DNA of 64,000 nt, taken from positions 310,001 to 374,000 of the forward strand of contig JAQGDQ010000147.1 of NCBI GenBank assembly GCA_030141605.1, written 5' to 3'. The position numbers were made by a program, and so were the translations under genes. Source of the stretch: Tubiluchus corallicola (lineage: Eukaryota > Priapulida > Priapulimorpha > Priapulimorphida > Tubiluchidae). Positions 38,901 through 53,912 of this stretch are shown piece by piece (position 1 is the first letter of the stretch; every line of letters begins with the position of its first letter). Below the pieces are notes generated by a model. The model did no database searches. It was not told the origin of the DNA and saw only the letters and a program-made list of their open reading frames with translations.

Positions 38901-41900
38901 AAACGAGCAAGAAACCGTGAAGATTTTGCAGCATGGCCAGGCAATTCCCAACGGATGCAGAGCTGGAAATAAGTGCTCAATATTTCATGGACTGTGTTTA
39001 CAGCACTGCAAAACCAATAGTTGGTTATAGATTCTTAATGTTAATAAGAAAAATTGAGTAATTACCTATGAAACGACACCTTCTTTGGTAAACAAATTAT
39101 AAACTGCTTATTAGTTGTGTGCATTATTAGCATTATTTTTTTTTTCATCAATATAAGATTTTTGCAGCTAAAATTTGTTTAGCAGTAAAATAGAGACATT
39201 ATGATGATGAAACGTTATGCTTGGGCACATATACTTGATGTAGACGTAATCTGCTGGAAAGGTTAGAAAGAGTCAGATTTAGTCCTTTAGATTAATCACG
39301 TATACACTTTATTTTTTTAAGCAGTGGGAACTAATTTTATTGGTTTGTGCGTCAACTGAAATTTTTCCATCAATTGTCATCGAGCAATTAGCTCGAAGGT
39401 TTAAACGTTTATCTTCATATAACGTGCATAGTCTTAAGTGAAACAAATAAACCCTTTTCTGCAATGATTTAACAATTTCTTGTGTAGTCTAGTAAGTTAT
39501 ATATTTTCTGGATTGACAAAAAAGGTTACTAAACACGCCCGCATTCTTCATGTTTTGTTGTAGTTTGTTTACAGGTTTTACATTGTAACCGCTGTCAGAG
39601 AGCAAGAGTTTGTGAGAATGGGTCGGGTAGGTGAGGCTTAGCACGCGCCGCCGGTCTGAATGTTCCTTCTTTCTAACTGTAAAGTTAGAAGAACCTTTAT
39701 TTAGAAAATTGAGAAATTTTGGTATTCCTATCTGGCTGGCGTAATTTCACTTCCAGGGAAAACGGACTTTGAAGAAAGATCCGATAATTGTTAGAAATGA
39801 ATACGTAACCACAATTTCAAATTTCAGCAATAAATGAGGCAACATGACGGACAGTGATCGAGAGATCAGATATCAGCACGGAATTTTTTGGAGAAGTCAT
39901 CGAAGATACAATTGTATGTATTACCTTCACACACTGTTTAAAAATATAATCGTGGAAAGTTGCAACAATATCAGGCCTAGCGATTTATGCATGCAATTTT
40001 GGTGAATCGATTTCATTTAAGTCAAATCTTTTGTTGACTGAAGGAAGCAATTCGAAGGACCGAGACTCGTGTGTTTTACATTCGCTTCACACACGCAAGA
40101 CAGACGCTATTCGTCCACGATTGATTGACTGTGTTTGATCACAGAGTGTTTGAGTTTAAAAACTTGATGAAGGCACCCAAGTGCAATCTTTCTGCTCTTG
40201 CGCCAGTACACTGCCGTTTGTCAGACTTCTGTTAAAGGAAAAGCCGAGGCTTCCGGAAAAATGTAGCATTTCAGCAACAAAAGTGCGATAAGCGTTTTGT
40301 GTAATTAGCAAAATCACTTTAGAGCAGCAATCATTTCATGCTTGGGCGCGCTCATACTGAACCAATAATGACGTCATGCGGCCAACATAAAAAAGCGACG
40401 TAAATGTATAATAACAAGTATTTATAGAAAGATAGATAGCTAGTTTTGCGGTATTTCTGAGCAAAATTAGGTAAGCTGCAAGAATTTGCATGGATTTTGA
40501 TCTTGACTTTTCCTTTACGCTTACTGCTCACTTTCCCTATTCGCATTCACATCTGTCTGACGGGCTTTTCTGGTCCTATTATATATATAGTTTTGTGTTT
40601 CTGCACTAAGGCCTCGCCCACATTCTGTCTGTTTTTAGGCACGGTAACATAATTATTTTTCAACAATGTGGAGACTATGATACACGTCTGTCTTTGTTCT
40701 ATTACGATTATTACTAGGAAAGCTTATGAACTTCGACATTTAGGCATAATCAATAATATTTAACATCAATGGTGTTCGTAAAAGCAATGCATTTTTAAAG
40801 CATGCGGCTATTACATGTTGTGTAGACTTGATTTTGCATAATACTTTAGTTCCAAGGCTCAAAATGTGGTATCGTCACGCATGTTTGTGGAAAAACGAAA
40901 GCACAAATAAAATCAGACCTATTTTTGTTACCGCGGACAGTTTACTCAGACTCGTTTGCGCCTTAAAGATTTACTCACATGGCCATGCTTACACTGTAAT
41001 GGGTGGGACATATTCATTGTTTATCAAATAACGGTTGTTTTATAATATTTCACGTTCTAAGTCACGTTCACACTGCAGCGGTTTGTTAATTAAACAATGC
41101 TTGAACTAGAATGGTTAAACAAAACAGTCTGGTTAAACTGTAAAGATTGATTCAAGCTAAACACACATAGTCTAATGACAAACGTTTGGTAGTAGGTCAG
41201 AAATTTTTGATCATTAAACAATCTCCAAAATTGTACATAATCGAGCAGAACAACTGTAAAATAAGTGTAGTCTGTAACTGCTGGATATACGTTACTCCAC
41301 GGGCATTTAGCAAGCAATGTGGCGTTTGAGAACTAATGCTTTATAGGTAAATACGAACATTAAGCGTAATGCCCCTTATTCATTTCTTGGGTGCTAAATG
41401 TGAAAAAAATCAATACTAATTGACGAATATCAAAATAATTAATATTATGTTATTGCTTAGTTAATCTATGACAATTATGTAAATCTTAATAACAATGGCA
41501 TAATGACATGTACATATATCACATGCACGCTGTATGATGCAGAGCACAGGTGTATTAAGGGAGACTAATTAGTCATAAAATCGTGCTCCACTTTTATGCA
41601 GTCATAAATCTAAACATAGTCGTTTAAGTGTTGAAATTAAATCTTCATAGCAATCTGCGATCAAACATCTCGCTTGGCTTATGCAGTTTCTTTTGAAGAC
41701 TAATTGCTTGCATGTGCACTATCAGAGAGACAACCTTGAATATTTTAGTAGGTCCATCATCATGTATCAGTTTCACTGACGTCAGCATCTTCAGTCGATC
41801 CAATTAAACTATTAGACATTACAGGTTACCTTGTTTGGTGCCCTAGTTTCACAAGATGCTAAACAGACAGTCTTTATAAGCTATTTATTATTACCGAAAG

Positions 41901-42340
41901 TGAGAAGTTTTAGTTCGTGATTAACAGAGCAACAGATATAGTTACTTTTGTTAAAATGGAGTTAGGGCTTATTTCAAGAACAACTGGATAATTAAAGCCT
42001 ACGTGCCTTGGCACAAAGTTCGTACTGTTAACTACGAGAAATTGTGGTTTATAAGACATTACTGTTTAAACTTAGTCAAAAAATCTGAATTGCAATATCT
42101 GATTTGTATTAGCATGCGATATACGGTGTACTCTCGACAAGGTGTGGATAGTGTGGTTAAGTGCTTTAACAAATGTATGGAATACAGACCTTTAAAGCTG
42201 TCACAAAAAAATTACAAAAAATTTTTGCACGGTATAGTTTTATAAAATTCAAACATCTTTATTTGTAAAAAATGTGTCAACACGTTTATGGCGCCATATA
42301 AACGATTTTTTACACGTTAATGTGATTAATGATTTGTTAT
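35906..42340. other. Intergenic, no supported gene
   Basis: About 6.4 kb with only short frames. Possible small-element edges: gttcaca...tgtgaac inverted repeat at 38459-38484 next to cggtaccg, and a related gttcacactg at 41065. No domain could be recognised on either strand. Confidence 0.5.
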
Positions 42341-42342
42341 GG

Positions 42343-42500
42343 TGATCATCATCATCATCATCATTATCGTCGTCATCATCATCATCACCGTCATCATCAA
42401 CACCATCACCACCACCACCACCACCATCATCACCACCATTACTACCACCAGCATCACCACCACCATCATCATCGTCATCGTCATCACCATCTTCGTTATC
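42343..42500. repeat. CAT/CAC/CGT triplet microsatellite
   Basis: About 155 bases of catcat, caccac and cgtcat triplets. The poly-His and poly-Ile/Thr frames over it are artefacts. Confidence 0.95.
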
Positions 42501-45500
42501 ACCATTACTGGTATTCGTTTTATTTTTGTTCTCGGGGCCGCTTATCTGTTAGAGTTGAAAATGGATGTCTTGTTTGTTAGTTTAAATAATTTACCAATGA
42601 GCCTTGGGCAGATTGTTAAATAAATCAGTTGGCTACTCGCTTGAATTCAAGGCTTTCAAGCAGAACAGGGAAACTCTCTCAAGGATTTTATCTGTCAGAA
42701 TTTCTTCTGAATCCACCGAGAAATAAACGAAACTGGAGATTCGCTCATACAAACGATTTTCGGTGCGCTTGAGTGGGGCGCCTTTTCGTACGAGCTCTCG
42801 GAAGCCATTATGTGCTGTCGTGCTGGACAGGTTTCGATTCGGAAATCAGAAATTTGATTGGAAACTCTAATTTAAATTAATACGGAAGTATATCAAGTAT
42901 GAAATACACCTGTCACATATAAGTAGGTCAAAAACAACTTCAAAGTACACCACGAAATGATTTCATCGCAACAACAACAACAAATAACAACAAAAAACGG
43001 TAAATAATGCTGTATCGAAATAAAAATGCATTGTTTCAGTCCAAATGCAGTTCAATGTGATCGTAAACTGGAAGACTTGGGGTGGTTTTCAATGGGAAAA
43101 TGAGTTTTTGAGCAATACTCAAAATGAAACGAACAGTTGGTTTTGTATAAAATGAAGCTCTTTCGGAGAAGTTGAACTATCACGACGGACAAGAGTCTAG
43201 TGAGTTTAGCAATAAAATTTTTGAGATTTTTCTATTGTCACGAAAAAATTGCTTACTTGTCTTCACAAATTTTTTTTGTTTTGCTGATATTGAATTTCTA
43301 TTTACCATTTCAGAGGTAGAAAGTATCTGGTCCTCAATTATTTCAGCCAATTAATTTCACGGTTTGAAAATTGATGATAAAGCTCGACAGTTTCTCAAAT
43401 TTATGTTTTGATGCCAGGATAAAACATTCATATGTGTCAGGATGCAGACACAATTCATTTCATTTTCTGTCGACCATTTATTACCAGGGTTCTTATTTCC
43501 CGCAAAAATTGGTCAGCTACCGAGCTGCACTTTGGTCAGAAATAAAAATTATCGAGTTATCTGCATACACAAGTAATTTAGATAACTCTAATAAAAATAC
43601 TGTAACATTTCAATAATACAATAAAAGAGCTAGAACAGGCTCTTGTGAGACCAGTCACAGTCCACGTCACCCGTGTAATACCCATTTCACCTAGGTGCAT
43701 AATATAATACTGTTTATAGCACTATCATTTGTCACGTATAGGCTTAAGCAAAGCACTTCAATTTTTCGATTGTAGACTAATTAGCTTGGGCGGTTTGACT
43801 GCTGGTTCGTTAGTTGGTCCGCTAGTTAGTCAGTTTTTGATTGTTGATTAGTCAGTGAGTTGGCTTGGTTATTTGTGGTTGAATGGGTGGGTGACTGGTA
43901 GATTAGTTGGCTATTTAGTGGTTGATTTCGCGACTGGCTGACGTCGTGTCAGTTTATGATTTATTAGCTAGCTGGTTGCTTTAGGCTACCTTAAAAGTAG
44001 TAGTTGAACAAAATGCTTGTGCTCTATAGTAGAAATTTCTGAAATTCCGCCGTAACGTTTTCATTATGCAAATTTGCTTTATCGAAGCGAATACACACTC
44101 GAGCGTTTACTTTGCGAATTGACTCAACTTTTGATGAGTTATTTGATATGGCTAATATCCATTATTATTATTATAAACCGACTTATAATAACGCTGTAGT
44201 CGGTCAGGGAAGGAAAGGCAAGATATTTTTCTGGCACGTCTTGTGTAACAGTGAGTCTCTGGGTGTTACACCAAACGGCGTTGACAGTTTAGCATCATAT
44301 TCAGTGCTTATGCAACTGCTTATGCGTTAATTTGTTTCTTTTACGAACGCACAGATGAAATTTATTTCGCTAATCTATTGCAACATCAAAATCGACTAAG
44401 CTCGTTTACTTTCTACACAACAGATGCACATTCTGTTCGGGGGAGCAGTCTTCATGCAAATCTTTCCATTATAAGCACTAAATTTTTGTGTAACACTTAG
44501 TAGAGCGTCAGTTAACTCGGCACTGGAAAATATAAATTGAAGAAATCATCTTCCAAACTAATTGACGCTGTAAGGAATGGCTTTCTTCAAAAAGGGACGT
44601 TATATTGATGCAGTAACGTATCCTACTCACAAGGGCCTTAAAAGTTGAGAAAAGAAATTGATGGCTTAGTTTATCATTTCGTAATTATTACACAAGGAGA
44701 AGACACTTAATAGGATACCGGGCAAGAAGTCAACAGCATTAAAAGACATTTTCGTTTAATCATCAATGGCCACATCTTTTAAGTGGCTTCATGTACATTA
44801 ATGAGTTTGAATCACGATATGCACTTGATGTTGTTTAAAACACTGGCCCATGATAGATATTTTCGATTCAACGACGCTCAGTCTCTCTGTACAGAAAATG
44901 TTTTCTTACAACTTTATATGGGTTTAACCAAGTTCAAAGTCTCACGTAACCTATAAGATTCTAAGAATTATAAATGTGCAACTTTTTCATTTTCTGTCTT
45001 CTGTATTAGTAAAATTCGCATCACTGTTTGCTGGCAAGGAAAAAGATACGACGTGGAATTGGAAGCAATAATTATTCATATGATGTTATAAAGTAATATA
45101 ATGTGCATATGCATGATTGTTCAGGGCAATGTGTGATTATGCAAACTCATAGCCGAAGACCGTAAATCAGGGGGTTTCCCCAATGTTTTGTCAAAACTTC
45201 AAACGTTTCTGTAAGAGTTATGCGCGATTGCTTTTACATGCTATAGCATACAGTATGGTAAATAAATAGTGCGAGTAACGCTGCGTGCAGAAGTTGTGAT
45301 TTTTAAGCACATTAATTTTTAATCATCTTAATAATTAAACATTATCCTGATACCACCAGGGAGGTGATATGGCTGAGTTGTTTTTTGTGTGCTTAGTAGC
45401 AAAAATTAAATAGTGCTTATTCTAGTTGATAAATGGATGGGCGAGTGCCAGGAAAACTGTTTCTGGTCGGTTTTATATGCCGTCGTAACCTACCTCACCG

Positions 45501-47265
45501 AGAGAGTGTATACAAGTGCGCTAAGGCACTGCTATCGACTCTTGTCTGCCCAGATTCAGTTTTTCTGTTTGGCACCCCCCAATTTATTAACTAGATCTGA
45601 TGTTGCTTAACTTTGCCACCGAGCACACATTGCGAACACTTAGCTGTTTATCAGTAAAATGATAATTAAAAACTAATCAAGAAACCAAAAAATGTTGGAT
45701 ACCAAAATATATACATAGTTTAATGATACCGGAGAGAGCTGCCACTGACCGATAATCCCGTCAATCACTGGATTCAGTAGATTGCTATAAGTGGACTTAA
45801 TAAATAATGGACCTAATAAACTGTGTTTTATCAAGGGCTAGTTTGTAGTAATAACACTGTGGATAATTCTATGCGCTAGCAGTAATATTAAACCCACGAA
45901 ATGTTGTTAAACGGATTTCCATTATAAAATTTGATAAAACAAGGTGCATTACACATAAGCAGGAGCTTCTGAGAAAGCCTAAAGGCACTGCGGTAATTCC
46001 ATTGCGCCTGTTATTAAGTAAGGCCTATACTAAAGCTTCATAATAAATTAGGAATCATTAGGAACCTTCAAAGCAGGCCAACCTCGGGAAATCATTCTTT
46101 TCTGCTTTTCAAATAGCTGTAGCGCCGACACAAAGTAGTAATTATTACGGTACTGTGCTACTTAAAGGGAAAACAGAAATGTTAGGATAGTCTAAAAAAA
46201 GTCAAATACTGATTAAACTTGCTCTTTCTACTTTTCAAAAATTACAAGGTTGTTAATTACATCGAAACTAATAAGCGAGAAAAGTACGACTGCAATTTTC
46301 ATTTGAGCTATTCATATTAAATCACCAGGTACCAAGTGTGCAATAGAGCTAGAAAATTAGACCACTCAAGTAATTATAGTGTAGCAGTTTAGTTGAAAAC
46401 TGCAAATGACTTTACACTACGCTTAGTCTTACACCTCAGCACTACTAATAGGGAATGTCAGAGCTGCACCCCAGGTCTACGTGGTGTTCCTATTGGTTGC
46501 CATCCTTCCATTACATTTCCCTGGTCTACATTTCACGATTTAGCTTAAGACAGCTAGGTAGAAAGTAACCAGTTGCAATGTTTTAAGAGGTGAATAACTG
46601 AATATTCTGAGGAGATTTTAAAATGATCATTGGTTACTTGGTGAGCTTACTTGGTACCCATAACAAAATAATTAGAATTCAGTTCACTTCACTTCAGTTT
46701 TTCTTAAAAGCTATTCCGCTATGAGCTTTTAATAGCTCTTAAAATATCTGACGGAAACATATAAAGTTGTCACTAATTATTTTATACCATTTGTTTGTTT
46801 AGTGCGAAAATATAGTGCGAAACTGTTCATTCTAAGGATGTCGTGTGGCTTTTTTCGTAGACCTTCATTTGTGATCATTAGGCTATGTCGCTTATTAGTC
46901 GAAAAATACTTGGTTTCACTATGTGCCTGACTAAATTAAGCGGCTTAATTCTTCTAATCACAGTATCCCATTTACTATAACCAATTCCAGAGCCTACCGC
47001 AGCACCATTCTCAATAAATTAACTAGAACACTAAACTGCAATAATTTTACTGATTCCGGTCTTCTACGTTTCTACAGTACAATCTAATTTAATTTTGTTT
47101 TAAAGTTCGCTGGCCTGTTTGTGTCTTGACGAAGTTTTAAACTGTTGCAGTTTCGGGGCATTGATAAAGCTTTCTCGTAAAATGAGAAGCTCGCAGGAGC
47201 GACCAGGAGATGCTGAACGGCCTTGAGCTGCTTAACGGCCGGCGTCCGATTCAATGATGAATCAC
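42501..47265. other. Intergenic, no supported gene
   Basis: Short open frames only. Around 43780-43980 there is a loose ggttggtt/ttagttag patch. Nothing could be assigned. Confidence 0.5.
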
Positions 47266-47279
47266 CGAAGAGGACACCG

Positions 47280-47485
47280 GATTCAAGTAGCAACATAAAC
47301 AGCAGCAATAGTAGAAGCAGTAGTACACTCTATAAGAGTAGTACCGATAGCAACACCAACAGTAGCACCAGCAGTGACAACAGCAGTAGTACACTTGTAG
47401 CATGTAACAGCAGTACATGTAGCAGCAGCAGCAGCAAAAACAACAGTAAGACCAGTACCAATATAGCAGCAGCAACAGTAATGGT
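47280..47485. repeat. Imperfect (AGC/AGT/AAC)n triplet repeat
   Basis: agcagcaatagtagaagcag and similar imperfect triplets over about 200 bases. They give a Ser/Asn/Thr-rich plus frame of 97 codons and a Cys/Tyr/Leu minus frame, both considered repeat-derived. Confidence 0.85.
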
Positions 47486-49460
47486 ATTGATAGCATACGT
47501 CGCTGCAGATAGCTAGTAACTAATTAAATCTACATCCGGTGGCTAAATAGGAATGAACGCAACAGTTATTGAATTTTTGAATTTCAAACTTTTTGACATT
47601 TTTTTTATTCCGGTCCCCAAGAGTGTGCCAGCTATCTAGTCATCAGCAAATTTCTAACAACCTTTTTGCTCAATTGAGATTTTAGAGATAAACTCCCAAA
47701 GGCAAGAGTTTAATTGAAACTATCCTGTGGCTTTTCCATCTCAGTGACTTCCCAGTTGGGAAAAGATGGATAGACGATAACGATCTTGTAAGCTTAGTTA
47801 ATTTGTAACTAAATTTGGTGGTAGTAACACACATGAACCATGTATGGTCATTTTAACACACACCATGCCATTTTCACACGTTAATTGTTTTAAATGCGGC
47901 TGACCAGAGCTGCGTCAGAGCCTTGATCGTACACGTGGTGCTAAATATTTTTTATTGGTCAGTGTTCATTCGTTGTATGTTAGAGTGCATGAATTCTAGC
48001 TAAATGCTAGTCGCAACATTGATTCTTGTTAAAATTCTCTGTTAATGATAAACAAAACTGACATCTGTGCTCAGTGAAAAACAGACAGAGACCGAAGTGA
48101 TCTATGACAACCATTTTTCTTTAAAAGAGCTTCATCTTTTAATTTTGCTGACACCGGGTTCAAATTGTAACTAAGAAACATTATTTTTTACTTTTATTAG
48201 AAGACTTTATGCTTTGAGCTATTAAAAATCCCCAGTGAAAAACGCTTTGCAAACTAGATCTTCAAAGTTTGCACATTACTGTAATATTGTATAATGACAA
48301 GGAATCTACAGCGATATACTTCAAAATAAGTTAACCGTTGCCGTCCCCGTTGCAACCTATCGGAATACGTCATATTCACTATACATCGTTGAGTTACTTG
48401 CGTAAGACAAAAATACAGAAGTTTTCTGAAAACCTGTCAATATTGCATCTCAAGACGTCAGTAACGATGGCTTGCCTGTCACACGTGTCTCGGAAGATTT
48501 CAGCGAAAGGTTAAAAGTGAAGCTTGATTGTTGTGGCTGGAAAGGTCACTCTGGCATTTACTCTCGCCATTGTTTTAATAACCATCGTTGAAACATTCAA
48601 ACGTTTGGAATTATACGCTTTGAATGAACTCTGAAGTTACATGATGTTTTATAACTTCACTGACAATATTAACAGATGGCGACACTGGTATAAAACTACT
48701 CAAATGATTTTTGATTGTTGCTCCAGTGTTGTAACAGAGTTGTACTCCCATACACCGCACACTAAAATTTTGCATGTTGTAGCATAAACATAAGCCATAA
48801 ACATTAAACAAAGGGTCACTGGTTCGAATTCAATAGCATTCATACTTTTCGGCGGTAATTTAATGGTATCTCCTATGGGCAAGCCAGTAGTTTGACCAGA
48901 AATCAACCTCAAACTCCTGTAAAAGTTACATAATGTTGAGGATGACAGGAGAATTCATTGACCCGTTTGCAACTTCATATCGAAGGACATAGAGAGAGAA
49001 GGGTGCAGAAGCTAATCAATGTTAAGAGGTTAGGCAATTAGATGAGGTATAATTATGGTAATCGTTTCTGATTGTTGCCGTCTCTGCTCACTGATTACTT
49101 CATTGATTGTGAAGAATTATTATAGTGTTAGTTCCGCGAACGCTACTATTAATCTTCTTGTCTGGATTCATTGAAGTTTGTTAACTATACTGATTCATGT
49201 TACTGGTTTCTAAATACCGACACTTTGTTCAAATTACTCCTCGTAACCTAGTTCTGCTGCGCATAGCTTACCCTCTTTGTTTCTCTTAAAACTGTAACCT
49301 CGTCTGATTTAAGAAGAACATGAACAGATACTGTCTATTGGTAGTAAATTCATCGTTTGAATTACATTATTCTGAATATGTATTCATACTTTCATCTTTT
49401 AGGCTACCAGAGAACGTTGATTGTAGCCCTTTTATCTTAAGATCCTTTGATATCTCCCCT

Positions 49461-49960
49461 TAATTGTGGAGAAAACAAGGATCTCCCTATTTTTGTCGGT
49501 TGTTTTGCTTGTACATTAATCCACTAGTGCGAGCTCTGAAGGATTCCGGGCTGAATGGCTGGCTAGAAAAAACTTGCATGCATTATTCTTTATCGACGAT
49601 GCAGGCCTTAATGGTAACTTCTGGTCAACAATGTTCGGATAAATTAAGGGTATCTGCTAGATTTTTGTACAGAATTTGATGTGGATATCAACGCAGCCAG
49701 GACTGAGTTCACGGTTGTTAACGGCAGTAATCAGAATCGAAGTCAGCTTGTTATCGATGGATTAACTGTAAAGCATACTTCTCATTATATATCTAACCTA
49801 TATATAATTAATTACTGCTTGTGGAAAAGCAAGTACAATGGTCTCAAAGCATTTGGAGATTAAAGACCAACTTTAAAAGGGTTAAACCAAATCGTACCCA
49901 ATCTTAAACTGTAGGTCAAAACAATCTACTCTTTAAAATATTGAAATGTAACACACTATT
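49461..49960 (+). mobile_element. LINE reverse-transcriptase fragment A (degenerate)
   Basis: Broken reading frame with stretches typical of non-LTR reverse transcriptases: KQGSP then LFCLYINPLVRALKDSGL (palm region), ALMVTSGQQCSDKL after the place where the catalytic FADD box should be, then INAARTEFTVVNGSN and LVIDGLTVKHTSHYI. At least one frameshift separates the halves (about 49678) and the aspartate pair is not intact. It is a dead fragment with no 5' or 3' end recognised. Confidence 0.75.
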
Positions 49961-51183
49961 TCTTCAAAAATGACTTAGTGAAAGAATTATTACCACACAA
50001 ACACAATTTCACGTTCGAGCCACTAGTTCTTCGCTGTTACATGCGTTTTGCCATTCGCTAGTTAGACTAGCACTAGAGCCTGCAATTCGGAAACGCAATG
50101 CATAAGAAACAGGTGCTGTACCTCTCAGTTCAGTTGTGTTAGTTTGTGACGAACTACATACGTTCGACAGCTCATGCGTGAGCACAGCGGTAAATTTGAA
50201 ATTTGAATTCTTATCTTAAAACTTGTCTAGTTTTAGTACAACACACTGAATATCTTACAGTAGATGTCTTGGAAATGGGGTAGTATTTGAAAATTCGCCT
50301 TGTCTTCCTTTAATATGACAACAAGTTTCACGCTTTTCTGAACAAAAATAGTGATTTCTTTTTTGGATGAAAGTAGGTCCTGGACAGCGCTTTTCTGGCT
50401 GGCGTCTTTTAGAACATAGAAACCTGAACCTCCAATTTGAGGTGTATTATGACAGAGTCAACCGTATCTAGAACTGTTGAAGTCTCTTTTATCTGTGAGG
50501 GTAAGCACGTGCTGACAGAAAGTGGTTATTCTTCATTTAAAGCGTGACACATAGAACGCCCGATAAATATGTGGTCAAAACTATCTTTGAACCCTTCAAA
50601 GTGACTGCATTGAACCTTAACAGAGCTGTTAACGGACAGTTGTCGACATATTTAGAAGAATTATCGAGTAATAAAACGATTTTCCTAGAAGTGAGTAAGC
50701 AAGCGATCATTGCATCTATTGAAATGAGTGATTCCACTAAGCTAAGCACCTAACGTATAGATTGTTTAACACAGATTTAAAGACTACTACGATATCACTT
50801 GGAACCTATGAATGCATCGTAATTGCTTTTACGAGGCTTAGTCAGCAGTCTTGCTATCCAAACAGACATTCACATTATTAGTCAATGTCTAATAACGGTA
50901 CAAATTAGGAATAATTATCGGAATATACACTTCCCATACTGAGCATATTTTTTTAAAAAATGGCTAAGTTTATGTCATTTGCTTTGATATATTACATAAA
51001 CTTGACAGTGACTAATAACACTTCACCTTTTGCTTAGCTGATATGTTTTTTTTACTTTGTAAACTAACGTCGCCTTACCCACAAGCAATATAAATTTGGT
51101 GGATTAAAATTTGTTATTTTTCTGATTGTCCAAATATTGTATAAGAAAAATTGGTCATAAATATATTACTACTGCGTAATTTT
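49961..51183. other. No assigned feature
   Basis: A window at 50537-50753 is open on both strands for about 70 codons. No family could be recognised in either reading. Confidence 0.4.
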
Positions 51184-51256
51184 TTAATTATGAATTTTAT
51201 ATCTGAAATAAAGAGTTATGTAATTTCTTAATTATGAATTTTATATCTGAAATAAA
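51184..51256. repeat. Two-copy 44-bp tandem duplication
   Basis: ttaattatgaattttatatc and its following bases repeat at an offset of 44 (starts 51184 and 51228), a clean local duplication. Confidence 0.85.
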
Positions 51257-53912
51257 CAATTATTTTGATAACAAAGAATACAAAGTTTCTTATTTCACTT
51301 TTTGTTTCAGGCTGCGCGGCTTAATTGTTTTCATGGATACCATATATTTTTTTGAGGAATGTATAGCAGTAATTAGACATTCTGGCTTCAGAATTAAAAC
51401 ATCATCGCGAACCGTCTACATTTTCAAACTGATCCTGCTTTTCGATTATCAACATAGGGTAAACTGTATTGCTGGATGAACATTCATTTTTAATACACCA
51501 AACTTTTTAGTTTAACTTTTATACGAAAATACAAAATATTACGGTTCCAAAAATGAAATAATATCACAGGAAATACACTTTGTAGCAAATAGATGAAAAC
51601 AATTTACTAAGAAGAGGACAATATATATAACAGCTTCGACGTAAGATATAGCTGGGTCGTTATGACCACTTCCGTATATCTGTGAAAACGAGTGGTACCC
51701 CTTTTATAGATAGCTCGTCGTACAAAAAAGAGTCGACATGGCAGCCAAGAAATGAATGGCTGTCATTGATTTTTGACAGGGTGAATGGTCTAAATTTCTG
51801 GTGACTTTCAGTAAGACTGCCCAGGATTTCTTATGGCGTTGCAATAGAATAGTCTTCCAGACTGGCATATCTATGAGAAAAAGTGAATCTAATTATTAGT
51901 TTAAACATTACTACAATTTAACTTTCTATGACGTGAATAAAAATAGCGAAGCATTTCATGGCACTTAGTTGCAAAGTCAAATGAGCTGTATAACAGTTTA
52001 AGAATTACGCTTGTTAGACAGTACAGTTTATGCAAACCGACTCGACATTTTGCAAAATAACGTTTTATCGTTATTATGGCAAGGTCGAAAATGTCAAGAA
52101 CAAACTGACCTTCATTACAGACACACTGGCGCTCATACGTTGCCTATGTTATGTTTTTATTCACAGCGAAGGCTGATAATGAAAATTACTGCTTTGAAGC
52201 TACCGCGACGATTACTCATTGTGATCAGAGTGAAAGGGGAAATATTTGTAAGCCGCAGCCGACATTATCGATAAAATGCTAATAGATCAAACATCCCGTA
52301 ATAGATAATCAAGATAAAAGCTCAAGCAATTTCTAGAAGTGAAGCCATGTTATTCGCAAGTTTGTGTGCAGATAACTGACAGACAACTGAGATACTACAA
52401 CGGTGCCTTTGTTAGATGATCCCCAATTAATCTCAGTTAATGTTGTACGTAAACAGAGTATTACTGTTTAATGGGAGCACATTTCGTCATATGATAGACA
52501 ACATTGGGCTGTTTTTATAATAAACGATGTCACTGAAAGTCGTACCAAGCATAATATGTTTTGTTACAGACATTACTGTGGCATTACAGATTGGATTAGA
52601 ATAAACCGGGTCAATCAATATAAGTTTTCGGTTTGCAAATGCCATTTTGGTTAGTAACTACACTGCATTTTCAGAAGCAAGAATATAAAAATCAATGTTG
52701 AATTCATGCATAGTTCTTTTAGAGTTGACGGTCAATAATTATCAATATATAATAACTACAAATTTTACTCTGCAGACAGCAAAGATGGTTTGCTTTATTT
52801 TTGAAGTTACTGTTGCGCAATTGACATCTTCTTTACCTAACAAAGCGTAACGCGTTACTAAACATTACCCATTAATCTAGACCCGGCTTGGCTTCAACAA
52901 TTCTCTTTGCTTGGCAACGCGGTTCAACAAAGCAACAAATTTATTTTGGTCTATCGGTTCCTAACTAGACCAAAGTCAGGTGTCAATAAAAGTTAATGAG
53001 CACGTAGAGCGTGTATATGTAAACTACCATATATAAAAGAAGTGCTCTAATGAGTCTAATCACTTCATTGAGTTCTGTCCATATAAAGGCACTAAAGGTG
53101 AAGCCTGTGGTGTGGAAAAGTGTGTATATGCCGTTATAACAAAAATCGTTAAGTTCGTATAATAAAAAATCTGATTTTTTTCTTGCAGTACAAGCTTCTC
53201 TCGGAATTTTGAAGTTAGAGGGAAGTGTGCTTAGTTTTGATGAAGCATAGGCTTTATTTCAATAGAGAAAATTATTTGATTTGAATTGTATGTTTCATCT
53301 TATGTGTTTTAAGATATGAATACCTAGTGATACACTAATCTTGATTTTCACAAGGAAAAATTAGTTTCCAGTCGATGTTGCAGTGACTGTCACTTCGTTA
53401 GAAAAAATACGCAGAATGAAAATGAATATGACTGTAATAAATAATGAGCATACTGCAAATGACGTTTTTTTTCAGAGCAACAAAAACGGCTTTGTCAGGT
53501 TCCAGAACCTTGTAGTACCACCGCGGTGGAAGATGTGCAGTAATCGATTAAATAGGAAAATTTCATGTGTATCTGAATATTATTTCAACACTTTATATTA
53601 TGCTGTATTTTAATTAAGTTACAAGATGAACTTTATTGGAACATCTCATAACAGAAGGGTTAAATGCGTCAGTTTGCATCTTATTATGACGCTGACTTAA
53701 AGTAAAAGCCTCTGGAAGTAATTACTGAAGAAGCCTCATCCGTTACAACCGTCAATTATCTGCTAATGAGCGAAGAGAGACTAGACGTGTAGCTCGTGAA
53801 GGACTCTAGGCGATTCTAAATGCAGTTTCTAAGAAACCGGAATATTTACATTTGATTATAGTGTGAAAACACGTGAAACACATGCCCACAACGTTAGAAA
53901 TAGGTTTAAGTA
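51257..53912. other. Intergenic, no supported gene
   Basis: About 2.6 kb; only chance-length open frames, none with a recognisable motif. Confidence 0.5.

Noticed and set aside
48820-48845. ggttcgaattc, tRNA B-box-like
   Set aside because: No T-arm pairing and no tRNA body around it.
50537-50753. Open frames of about 70 codons on both strands
   Set aside because: No recognisable family, no splice context; compatible with chance.
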